Notes: generated from the sequence alone by a model not told the origin. A stretch of 5,522 bases of DNA from Rickettsiales bacterium (GCA_031281335.1 JAITFM010000065.1:1-5522), one strand, 5' to 3'. Counted from the stretch's first letter, positions 1-5,439 are shown. Program-made: numbers and translations.

Positions 1-77
1 CAAGCTTAATTAAGATGATATTATAATCAAATAATTAATCTATAGTAAAAAATGGGCATGGGAAATGGAGAGCGATT

Positions 78-107
78 GGGAACTTTTGCAGTGTACAGTA
101 AGTTCCC
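78..107. other. Stem-loop just downstream of the Ank-AAA+ gene
   Basis: GGGAACTT (78-85) and AAGTTCCC (100-107) form a perfect eight-base stem around a 14-base loop, starting nine bases after the stop codon at 116. It may end or protect the transcript. No T tract follows on the minus strand (AATCGC comes next), so it is not a standard intrinsic terminator. Confidence 0.5.
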
Positions 108-115
108 TTAGCATA

Positions 116-2101
116 TTATGCATGTAAAGTATGAAGACTCTGCATAAAAGGCTTACAAGTATTACAATCAAATATTATATTACTTCTGACTTGCTTATTC
201 TCAGGCTTTCGAAGTTTCTTCTCATTAAAATCCTCAAGTGCGCTATTAAAATCATCTATGGTAATGGTCATCCATACGTTATCATTTTTTATCCCTTCTT
301 TTTTAGCCCTAAGTATAGCACAACGTTTTGCTTTATTTACCAAATCTTTTAGATCAGCTCCCGAAAAACCACCAGTTTTTTCGTCATTTGCAAGTTCTTT
401 GACATTTACTTCTGTTGTTACGTGCTCTTTATCTAAACCCTTGTCCAGATAAAGATTTAGTATTTTCTCACGTAGGTCTTTATCTGGTAGAGGAATATCA
501 ATATGTTCAGATAAACGACCCGACCTAATCAGTGCTTCACCTAAATACTCCAGATGATTAGTTGCAGCAATCACTATTACACCTTCGCGAGGGTTGAGAC
601 CATCAAGCTCGGTTAAGAGCTTATTTATAACGTCGTTGGATGTCCGAACACCACCATGACCACTATCAACACCACGTTTTCCAACAGAATCTATTTCATC
701 TATAAAAATTATGCATGGAGCATTTTCTCTTGCTTTTTTAAAAAGAGCTCCTATATAAGATGCACTGTCACCGACATATGGTTTCATAAAGTCAGGTCCG
801 GAAACACTAATAAATTTAGCATTAGCTTCATTTGCAATTGCACGAGCAATAAGAGTTTTGCCACACCCAGGTTTACCGTGAAGAACATAACCTGTTGGTG
901 TCTTGTAACCCACAGCTTGAGATAGTTTCATTGTTGTTTCTTCAATATGACCACAAACCTCTCTCGCCACTTCTCTTACTTGGTCTGAAACAATAACATC
1001 ATCAAGCGTTACTTTTTCTCCCAATTGAGTGGGATCAACCAATTCTATTGAGAAGTCACCCTTTTTTCGTTTAACTAGATCACTGAGACTAAAAAATTCA
1101 CTCTCCTTTACAAGGAATTCCTTTTTGTCAGACAGTTCTGTTGGGTCGAATAATTTCTCCTTAGTGTTTGTTATATCCAAACTCTGCACTTCTTTGGCTG
1201 CCTTAGCACTAGGTTCACACGCTTTGGATGTAACATATTTAGCTATAAATGCAAACACAAGTATAATCGCACCTATTACATATAATATCTCTGGTGCAAC
1301 TATAGTGGACGCAATTATACCGGGTGCGGCCATATCAGTTGCAAAAGTTGATATTACTATTATAGCACCTAACGGCAACATTGAGTAAAAAACGATAGTA
1401 CTTCTATTCTTTGCTTTCTTCATCTGTATCAAATATCCAGGTCCATTTGGATATTTAGATGTATAAATATCCACCGGAGTTTTGCGATCAGAATTTTTTA
1501 ACCAAGGATTCACACCCTTCATTATCAGAGTTAGTATTGTTGCTTCACTGCAATGATTGGCAGCATAGTGTAAAAGATTATTTTTGTTACCGTCTACTAT
1601 ATCCACCTTAGCTTTTGCTGCTAGAAGCTCCACTAGCTCAGTATGGTCATTTTTAACGGCTAACTGTAAAGGAGTGTCTTCTTTTTTAGAATAATTTTTA
1701 TTACATTTATTAACATCAGCCCCTTTTTCTACTAGAAGCTCTGCTATCTCCTTATAGCCTTCCGTAGCAGCTAACTGTAAAGGAGTGAATTCATCAAGAA
1801 AGCCTTTGGCTCCGTAATCAATATCGATCCCTTTTACTTCTAATAAAGCTCTCACTAAATTTGTAGCACCAATTGCAGTAGCTATGTACAATAATGTGAC
1901 TTCATCGTACTTTGCTTCAGGGTAGCCATTTTGTACAGTAAATGGATGATTTATGCCGAATTCATTTTCCTCCCACTCTCGGTATACAACTTTCTCTTTT
2001 AACTTACTTTTTATTTTCTCAATTACATTACTCTTATTTAGATCATTTTCATTATTTACTGAAGCTAATATCTCTCCCAATCCCAACTTACTCGATCCCA
2101 T
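116..2101 (-). CDS. Ankyrin-repeat, two-TM, AAA+ ATPase fusion protein (661 aa)
   Basis: The start is ATG at 2099-2101 with a strong Shine-Dalgarno AGGAGG at 2107-2112, five bases upstream. Residues about 66-217 form four to five ankyrin repeats; the clearest are 103-135 and 140-172, each with TPLQLA. Residues about 234-254 and 260-290 are two hydrophobic membrane segments with a very short loop. This places the N- and C-terminal parts on the same, probably cytoplasmic, side. A linker (293-364) leads to a classical AAA+ module at about 365-600: Walker A GKPGCGKT (409-416), pore-loop aromatic YVG (442-444), Walker B IIFIDEID (464-471), sensor-1 N515, arginine fingers R526 and R529, and a GFSGADL helix near 578-584. 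The ATPase core looks intact. No HExxH zinc-protease domain follows, so this is not FtsH despite the TM-AAA order. Its target is unknown. Unfolding or remodelling of a membrane-associated partner recruited by the ankyrin repeats is inference. Confidence 0.9.
   Translation of the reverse strand: MGSSKLGLGEILASVNNENDLNKSNVIEKIKSKLKEKVVYREWEENEFGINHPFTVQNGYPEAKYDEVTLLYIATAIGATNLVRALLEVKGIDIDYGAKGFLDEFTPLQLAATEGYKEIAELLVEKGADVNKCNKNYSKKEDTPLQLAVKNDHTELVELLAAKAKVDIVDGNKNNLLHYAANHCSEATILTLIMKGVNPWLKNSDRKTPVDIYTSKYPNGPGYLIQMKKAKNRSTIVFYSMLPLGAIIVISTFATDMAAPGIIASTIVAPEILYVIGAIILVFAFIAKYVTSKACEPSAKAAKEVQSLDITNTKEKLFDPTELSDKKEFLVKESEFFSLSDLVKRKKGDFSIELVDPTQLGEKVTLDDVIVSDQVREVAREVCGHIEETTMKLSQAVGYKTPTGYVLHGKPGCGKTLIARAIANEANAKFISVSGPDFMKPYVGDSASYIGALFKKARENAPCIIFIDEIDSVGKRGVDSGHGGVRTSNDVINKLLTELDGLNPREGVIVIAATNHLEYLGEALIRSGRLSEHIDIPLPDKDLREKILNLYLDKGLDKEHVTTEVNVKELANDEKTGGFSGADLKDLVNKAKRCAILRAKKEGIKNDNVWMTITIDDFNSALEDFNEKKLRKPENKQVRSNIIFDCNTCKPFMQSLHTLHA
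1621..1787. repeat. 111-bp periodic repeat inside the ankyrin region
   Basis: Two stretches recur exactly 111 bases (37 codons) apart. An 18-base string beginning GCTAACTGTAAAGG is at 1659-1676 and 1770-1787, and CTAGAAGCTC is at 1621-1630 and 1732-1741. They encode the matching TPLQLA and ELLV/ELLA parts of adjacent ankyrin repeats. DNA-level identity suggests a fairly recent unit duplication. Confidence 0.75.
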
Positions 2102-2133
2102 GATTTCCTCCTATTAAAAAACAGTACAATTTA

Positions 2134-2162
2134 ACTATTGCACATTTTAATAAAAAAGTCAA
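2134..2162 (-). promoter_or_regulatory. Probable promoter of the Ank-AAA+ gene
   Basis: On the minus strand, TTGACT (2157-2162) is followed after 17 bases by AATAGT (2134-2139), preceded by TG-C as in an extended -10. The predicted transcript would start near 2127, about 25 bases before the ATG, leaving room for the AGGAGG site. The -10 matches consensus at only four of six positions. AT-rich DNA yields chance matches, so confidence is moderate. Confidence 0.45.
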
Positions 2163-2357
2163 ACGTTTATATATTTCTTCATACTTTGTATAAAGTTATT
2201 ATTGCTTACTTTAGTTTGCTGTAGCTTGATCAAAAGAAGTGGAATTCAATGGCAGCATATTACAAATTAACTTTACAAAAAACTCAATAAAGCTAAGTAT
2301 GTTTATATATCTAGACAGGATTAATTTGGTGGGTTTTATGTCATGTAAAATAGTACG

Positions 2358-2448
2358 CGGAAGGAGAGGGATTCGAACCCTCGATACGACTTTTCAATCG
2401 TATAACGGTTTAGCAAACCGCCGCCTTCAGCCGCTCGGCCACCCTTCC
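2358..2448 (-). tRNA. trnS-GCU: tRNA-Ser (anticodon GCU)
   Basis: This is a full class II tRNA of 91 bases that reads AGC/AGU codons. The acceptor stem pairs GGAAGGG (2442-2448) with TCCTTCC (2359-2365), ending in a G7-U66 wobble and discriminator G (2358). The anticodon loop is TTGCTAA, with anticodon GCT at 2412-2414. A long variable arm with a six-base stem (ATACGA/TCGTAT) is typical of tRNA-Ser. The T arm is GAGGG-TTCGAAT-CCCTC. The 3' CCA is not encoded, so it must be added by tRNA nucleotidyltransferase. The gene stands alone between ppa and the Ank-AAA+ gene. Confidence 0.97.
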
Positions 2449-2478
2449 AAATCTTGAACTTCAAAGTAAGTACTTTAT

Positions 2479-2506
2479 ATAATACCAAGACTTCACAACC
2501 TGTCTA
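2479..2506 (-). promoter_or_regulatory. Probable promoter of tRNA-Ser
   Basis: On the minus strand, TAGACA (2501-2506) and TATTAT (2479-2484) are separated by 16 bases. Each matches the sigma70 consensus at five of six positions. Transcription would begin near 2472, about 24 bases before the mature tRNA 5' end at 2448, a normal leader length for a single tRNA gene. A small dyad, AAAGTA-AG-TACTTT (2463-2476), lies over the expected start point. Confidence 0.5.
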
Positions 2507-2615
2507 ATGCTTTTAATAGTAGCATTTCATGTTATTAGATAGTAGAATCTCTTCTAAACCAGTCAATAACTGTAATTTTACTATAATAAACAACCTAAGC
2601 TAATGCGCATCAATC

Positions 2616-3125
2616 TCAACTTTTAATAGCGTTTTCAATAATGCTCTTTGCTTCTTTCATACCAACCCATTTTCCAACTGTTACTGTTTTTCCTTTCTCT
2701 AAGTCTTTGTAGTGTGAAAAGAAATGAGTAATCTTATCCAGTAGGTTTTTGGACAAATCAGAGTAGTCCTTCACATTATCATAATAGTTATCAACACTGG
2801 AAACAGGCACAGCTAATATCTTTTCATCTTCTCCTTTTTCATCCTTAGTAAGTAAAGCACCTATTGGACGTACCGATATTAAAACACCAGGTGCTAGGGG
2901 GAATTGAGTTAACACTAAAACATCCACGGGATCACCATCACCTGCACAGGTGTTTGGCACAAATCCATAATTGCAAGGATAGGTCATTGAGGTAGATAAA
3001 AACCTGTCAACTTGTAGCAATCCAAGCTCTTTATTAAATTCATACTTTATAGGCTCAGCATTTGCACCTATTTCAATTATCACACTCATTGCATCTGCTG
3101 TCGCAGTTATTTTACTCAAATCCAT
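2616..3125 (-). CDS. ppa: Inorganic pyrophosphatase, family I (169 aa)
   Basis: It hydrolyses pyrophosphate to phosphate in the cytoplasm, pulling nucleic acid and protein synthesis forward. Family I enzymes need Mg2+ and in bacteria are usually hexamers. The signature DGDPVDVL is at residues 63-70. The active-site set of the E. coli enzyme is recognisable with a constant offset of two: E18, K27, E29, R41, Y53, D63, D65, D68, D95, D100, K102, Y139 and K140. The length of 169 residues is normal for the bacterial form. The start is ATG at 3123-3125, with GAGGT at 3131-3135 five bases upstream. The gene lies 96 bases downstream of coq7 on the same strand and has its own likely promoter in that gap. 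No lesions are seen. Confidence 0.97.
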   Translation of the reverse strand: MDLSKITATADAMSVIIEIGANAEPIKYEFNKELGLLQVDRFLSTSMTYPCNYGFVPNTCAGDGDPVDVLVLTQFPLAPGVLISVRPIGALLTKDEKGEDEKILAVPVSSVDNYYDNVKDYSDLSKNLLDKITHFFSHYKDLEKGKTVTVGKWVGMKEAKSIIENAIKS

Positions 3126-3152
3126 AAATTACCTCTTACTTTAAGAGCAAGT

Positions 3153-3182
3153 ATTATACAACATACACTTCTTAGTTGCCAC
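3153..3182 (-). promoter_or_regulatory. Probable ppa promoter
   Basis: A perfect TATAAT (minus strand, 3153-3158) lies 27 bases upstream of the ppa ATG. A weak -35, GTGGCA (3177-3182), is 18 bases further upstream. The -10 is convincing and the -35 is poor (four of six). This suggests ppa can be transcribed independently of dsbB-coq7, although read-through from coq7 remains possible because I see no clear terminator between them. Confidence 0.45.
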
Positions 3183-3221
3183 ATTTACATCTTTATGAAC
3201 AAAAATCTGCCTGAGAACCAG

Positions 3222-3764
3222 CTAAATCAACTTGGACAAATAAATGGCAGCTCTGCAGCCCGTTTTTATGAATGAAGACAAGATATTGTAACCAAACGCG
3301 CTTTCAGCGTTGTGCTCAATTGCAATGTCTCTGTGTTCCAACTCTTCATCGCGAAACTTACTTATAGTTTCTCTTAGTTCTCCATCTTCTAAATGCGAAA
3401 CTTGCTCTTTATAGTGCTCTCCGATCACTTCCTCAACTGCAGCAGTGCAAGCCATAGCAGCCTTTCTGCCCATAATGGCAGTTGCAACACCAAGTGACAC
3501 TCCCAAAACACGCCAAACTGGCAACAAAACAGTAGGACGGACTTTTTGTTCTTTGATTTTCTCATTAAAATAGTGAAAATGCTTTTTTTCCTGCTCTTCC
3601 ATTTCAATTATCTCTTTGATTATAGAAGACTTTTTAAGAATAAATTTTTGACCAGAATAGATGCAAATAGCTCCATATTCTCCAGCATGGCTTACCCTAA
3701 TTGCTTGCTGCAAGAACTTACTGCTGCTATACCTTAAGTTATTTAGATTTCTTTTTCTCTCCAC
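3222..3764 (-). CDS. coq7: Coq7-type demethoxyubiquinone hydroxylase (180 aa)
   Basis: This is a di-iron monooxygenase that hydroxylates demethoxyubiquinone in the last hydroxylation step of ubiquinone synthesis. It associates with the inner membrane. The two half-repeats of the ferritin-like four-helix fold each supply iron ligands: E29 (in HAGEY), E59-K-K-H62, E111 or E112 (in AVEEVIGEHY), and E141-L-E-H144 (in RDEELEH). The arrangement and length match Coq7 proteins of Alphaproteobacteria and mitochondria. The start is GTG at 3762-3764, with AAGGTG a few bases upstream. No in-frame ATG occurs before M55, which lies beyond the first iron ligand, so GTG is the best choice. The first 26 bases overlap the 3' end of dsbB, suggesting translational coupling. 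The gene looks intact. Confidence 0.95.
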   Translation of the reverse strand: MERKRNLNNLRYSSSKFLQQAIRVSHAGEYGAICIYSGQKFILKKSSIIKEIIEMEEQEKKHFHYFNEKIKEQKVRPTVLLPVWRVLGVSLGVATAIMGRKAAMACTAAVEEVIGEHYKEQVSHLEDGELRETISKFRDEELEHRDIAIEHNAESAFGYNILSSFIKTGCRAAIYLSKLI

Positions 3765-4233
3765 AATACACCTTACCCGACATAAACAGAGCTGCTATGA
3801 GATAAATTAAATTCCACGTTGCTAGGGAAACACCTAGAACGTAATGGGGTCTGTCACAAGAAGGAGAGTAGTTAGGATTTAAGAGGTTATTTCTCAGCTC
3901 TTCTACGCTAACGTTACCGCTTGCTTGCTCTGTACACCCTAAAATATCATGGAATAAGCGGAGTTCAAGACCTACATGATAAAAAGATATTATCGCACCG
4001 ATGAGATAACTGCAAAACATCGCATAGGCTAAAATTTTGCTGTTTTTAAACATGTGTGCCACTGCAAGCAACCCTGCAACATAGTAAACTACCCGCTCGT
4101 ATATACATAATTTGCATGGCAGCATATTAAAAAAATACTCTAGCACATATGCGAAAATTAGAGCAACGGCACTTGACAGCAGAAAGATTGTAGGGACCTT
4201 GCAACTGTTGTTTGTACTAGAGCTATCTGACAT
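3739..4233 (-). CDS. dsbB: Disulfide bond formation protein DsbB (164 aa)
   Basis: DsbB is an inner-membrane oxidase that reoxidises a periplasmic DsbA-type thiol oxidase and passes the electrons to ubiquinone. I chose ATG at 4231-4233, and numbering follows it. The first periplasmic cysteine pair is C40-K-L-C43 (in PCKLCIYER), with R47 in the place of the quinone-contacting arginine of E. coli DsbB. The second pair is C100 and C126. Four hydrophobic segments lie at about 14-32, 46-62, 68-85 and 131-151. From ATG, 13 residues precede the first membrane segment, much as in E. coli. An in-frame TTG at 4267-4269 would add 12 residues (176 total) but has no ribosome site and lies upstream of the predicted transcript start. 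The ATG also lacks a clear Shine-Dalgarno. The 3' end overlaps coq7 by 26 bases. Confidence 0.93.
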   Translation of the reverse strand: MSDSSSTNNSCKVPTIFLLSSAVALIFAYVLEYFFNMLPCKLCIYERVVYYVAGLLAVAHMFKNSKILAYAMFCSYLIGAIISFYHVGLELRLFHDILGCTEQASGNVSVEELRNNLLNPNYSPSCDRPHYVLGVSLATWNLIYLIAALFMSGKVYCGEKKKSK

Positions 4234-4254
4234 AATTAATGAGTTACTACAACA

Positions 4255-4283
4255 ACTGTAAAAAGTCAACTATTGCTTGACAA
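4255..4283 (-). promoter_or_regulatory. Possible dsbB-coq7 promoter
   Basis: On the minus strand, TTGTCA (4278-4283) and TACAGT (4255-4260) are separated by 17 bases. They match consensus at five and four of six positions. The predicted start near 4248 is 15 bases before the ATG at 4233 and downstream of the alternative TTG, which supports the shorter DsbB. If it is wrong, dsbB would be the third gene of the toxin-antitoxin transcript. Confidence 0.3.
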
Positions 4284-4329
4284 CATTTCATATAATTAAG
4301 GAGTGCTGTATAAAATATATTTAATGCTT

Positions 4330-4608
4330 TTAGTGATACTCATAGCTATCTTTCCTATGCCTTATTGCAGTAATTAGTACTACATAATCTCGAGCTTTTA
4401 TTTGGTAAATTATACGGTAATCGCCAACACGTAATCTGAAATATCCTTTAAATCTGCCAGATAATGGCTTTCCTAACTTAGTTGGATTAACCCTAAGACG
4501 CTCCTGTATAGCTTTATTTACTCTTGATTCTATCGTTACCGGTAGAGCTGGGAGATCTCTTTCAGTAACATTCTTTAAAAATTTAATTCTGTAATGTTTT
4601 ATTTCCAC
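4330..4608 (-). CDS. RelE/ParE-family toxin (92 aa)
   Basis: This is the toxin half of a type II toxin-antitoxin pair. The family core is clear at residues 45-92: GKPLSGRFKGYFRLRVGDYR followed by IIYQI and the terminal IRHRKDSYEY. Members of this superfamily are ribosome-dependent mRNA nucleases (RelE branch) or gyrase poisons (ParE branch). Basic residues R58, R65, R83 and R85 and the near-terminal Y89 fit the RelE-like pattern, with R65, R83 and Y89 resembling RelE R61, R81 and Y87. The branch cannot be settled by eye. The start is GTG at 4606-4608, without a good Shine-Dalgarno, so translation probably depends on the antitoxin 15 bases upstream. The start codon lies inside the second unit of a 28-bp tandem repeat. 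Length is normal and no lesion is seen, so the toxin may be active. Confidence 0.88.
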   Translation of the reverse strand: MEIKHYRIKFLKNVTERDLPALPVTIESRVNKAIQERLRVNPTKLGKPLSGRFKGYFRLRVGDYRIIYQIKARDYVVLITAIRHRKDSYEYH

Positions 4609-4656
4609 TTAACGTCTTTGTGATCAACATCTCCACTTAACGTCTTCGTAATCAAC
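4601..4656. repeat. 28-bp tandem duplication at the antitoxin/toxin junction
   Basis: The two units, 4601-4628 and 4629-4656, are directly adjacent and identical at 25 of 28 positions. Differences are at 4603/4631, 4619/4647 and 4622/4650. The duplication spans the last codons and stop of the antitoxin and the GTG start of the toxin. Because 28 is not a multiple of three, the second unit is read in a different frame, which gives the present antitoxin stop at 4624-4626. Confidence 0.93.
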
Positions 4657-4845
4657 TGTTTCTTCATCTGGAGTATTACGTTTAATAGAAAGCTCAGCCA
4701 GCGCAATGTCTTCCTCATGTTCAATTGCTTCCTGTATGAACTTCTCTGCTAGCTCTTGAATGGGCTGGTCTTTTATTTTGGCCAGGTGAGCAAGATCCTC
4801 TAAAGTTTCTTTGCTGAGAGTTATACTAGTACTTGAATCTGCCAT
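4624..4845 (-). CDS. Antitoxin, probable ribbon-helix-helix type (73 aa)
   Basis: This is the upstream partner of the RelE/ParE toxin. It probably neutralises the toxin through its C-terminal part and represses the operon through an N-terminal DNA-binding fold. Residues about 6-11 (TSITLS) would be the strand. Residues 12-25 and 27-44 would be the two helices of a ribbon-helix-helix domain. An acidic, probably disordered tail (44-70) follows, as expected for the toxin-binding segment. The start is ATG at 4843-4845, with no evident Shine-Dalgarno and a short leader. The last residues, after DVKW, come from the 28-bp tandem duplication; with a single unit the protein would end one residue earlier, at WK. 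Assignment rests on gene order, size and predicted secondary structure, because the sequence has no invariant motif. Confidence 0.82.
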   Translation of the reverse strand: MADSSTSITLSKETLEDLAHLAKIKDQPIQELAEKFIQEAIEHEEDIALAELSIKRNTPDEETVDYEDVKWRC

Positions 4846-4874
4846 AAGTTTTACTAAAATCTACTACTGTAATA

Positions 4875-4903
4875 ATTATACAACATTTTTTATAATTTTT
4901 CAA
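4875..4903 (-). promoter_or_regulatory. Toxin-antitoxin promoter with internal dyad
   Basis: On the minus strand, TTGAAA (4898-4903) and a perfect TATAAT (4875-4880) are separated by exactly 17 bases, the best promoter in the window. Transcription would start near 4868, about 23 bases before the antitoxin ATG. A seven-base inverted repeat, AATTATA (4874-4880) and TATAATT (4891-4897), brackets the spacer and overlaps the -10. It could be the operator for autorepression by the antitoxin, although such AT-only arms can arise by chance. Confidence 0.65.
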
Positions 4904-5075
4904 TAAAGAAAGTTGCTGATATATAAAAAGGATTTTATGCACCTGCGTTAACAAACAATTAAAAATATAGAACAACACATACCCATGCGTCACTCTATAA
5001 CTTTTTTACCTTATTTTCAATTTCTATACATATGCTTGCTGTTTGGATATTGATTCAGTACTCAACTCTTGCATA

Positions 5076-5400
5076 TTAGTTGCAACTACTATCCATTTCT
5101 TCGACCTCCTTTTCAGTATATAACTCATTCTTACCTTTCATCCAGCTGTTATCATATTGAATATTAACCTCTCCTCCGTTGGTTTTAAAACCGACACTGT
5201 TTGGGAGTAAACCCAGATCCGTTTATTACTAATTTCACTACACGAGTATCTTCCCTTTTTGCCCATTCGCTTAATCTCCTCAAATATTTTTCTGGGATTG
5301 GATATCCATATTGCCTTGGAAGTCACTGAAACACTAAAGGAGTGTTAACTGCAAAAGTATACGGAGATCCTGGCTTTAAATTTTGACCATTATAATTCAC
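5076..5400 (-). pseudogene. Broken gene of unknown family (about 107 codons)
   Basis: A reading frame starts at GTG (5398-5400), with GAGGT at 5411-5415 upstream, and runs 25 codons to an in-frame TGA (5323-5325). The same frame continues 45 codons to TAA (5185-5187) with natural-looking protein sequence (LPRQYGYPIPEKYLRRL, then VVKLVINGSGFTPKQ). Near 5198 a one-base shift opens another frame that carries on for 40 codons (from SVGFKTNGGEVNIQYD to EKEVEEMDSSCN) and stops at 5076-5078. Together these parts read as one small soluble protein with a premature stop and one frameshift. In the middle part the third codon positions are AT-rich, about 29% GC by my count, as expected here. An overlapping 62-codon frame is about 44%. 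I do not recognise the family. Further decayed frames may continue to about 5010. Confidence 0.55.
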
Positions 5401-5422
5401 AATAAAATTACCTCTTTATTAA

Positions 5423-5439
5423 ATAAAGTAATACTTTAT
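5423..5439. repeat. Perfect 17-bp dyad upstream of the broken gene
   Basis: ATAAAGTA (5423-5430) and TACTTTAT (5432-5439) are perfect inverted arms around a single A. The dyad lies just upstream of the ribosome site of the broken gene. It overlaps a weak minus-strand -10 candidate TAAAGT (5433-5438), which is 16 bases from TTGATA (5455-5460). It could be an old operator. With one central base it is a protein-binding dyad rather than a hairpin. Confidence 0.5.

Noticed and set aside
116..1000. Annotation of the AAA+ gene as FtsH protease
   Set aside because: The protein ends after the AAA lid and has no HExxH zinc motif. The N-terminus is ankyrin, unlike FtsH.
131..1388. Several plus-strand open frames opposite the Ank-AAA+ gene (131-352, 258-452, 656-925, 1029-1388)
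   Set aside because: All lie antisense to a long gene with clear domains and motifs. None shows a recognisable protein.
2239..2457. Plus-strand 72-codon open frame
   Set aside because: Its second half is the antisense of the tRNA-Ser gene (RGIRTLDTTF and similar strings are a known artefact of reverse-read tRNA-Ser). No ribosome site or family match.
3200..3221. Possible terminator after coq7 (CTGGTTCTCAG then ATTTTTG)
   Set aside because: The stem is only three base pairs. The T run alone is not enough to call it.
3425..3737. Short open frames at 3425-3607 (minus) and 3546-3737 (plus)
   Set aside because: They overlap coq7 in other frames, and coq7 has all its iron ligands. These are shadows.
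4277..4296. Plus-strand TTGACA and TATAAT, both perfect hexamers
   Set aside because: They are separated by only eight bases, far too close for a sigma70 promoter, and no plus-strand gene follows.
5138..5326. 62-codon minus-strand open frame starting at a GTG
   Set aside because: It overlaps the broken gene in a different frame, has a higher GC share in third codon positions, and includes no recognisable motif. I judge it a shadow, with moderate certainty.
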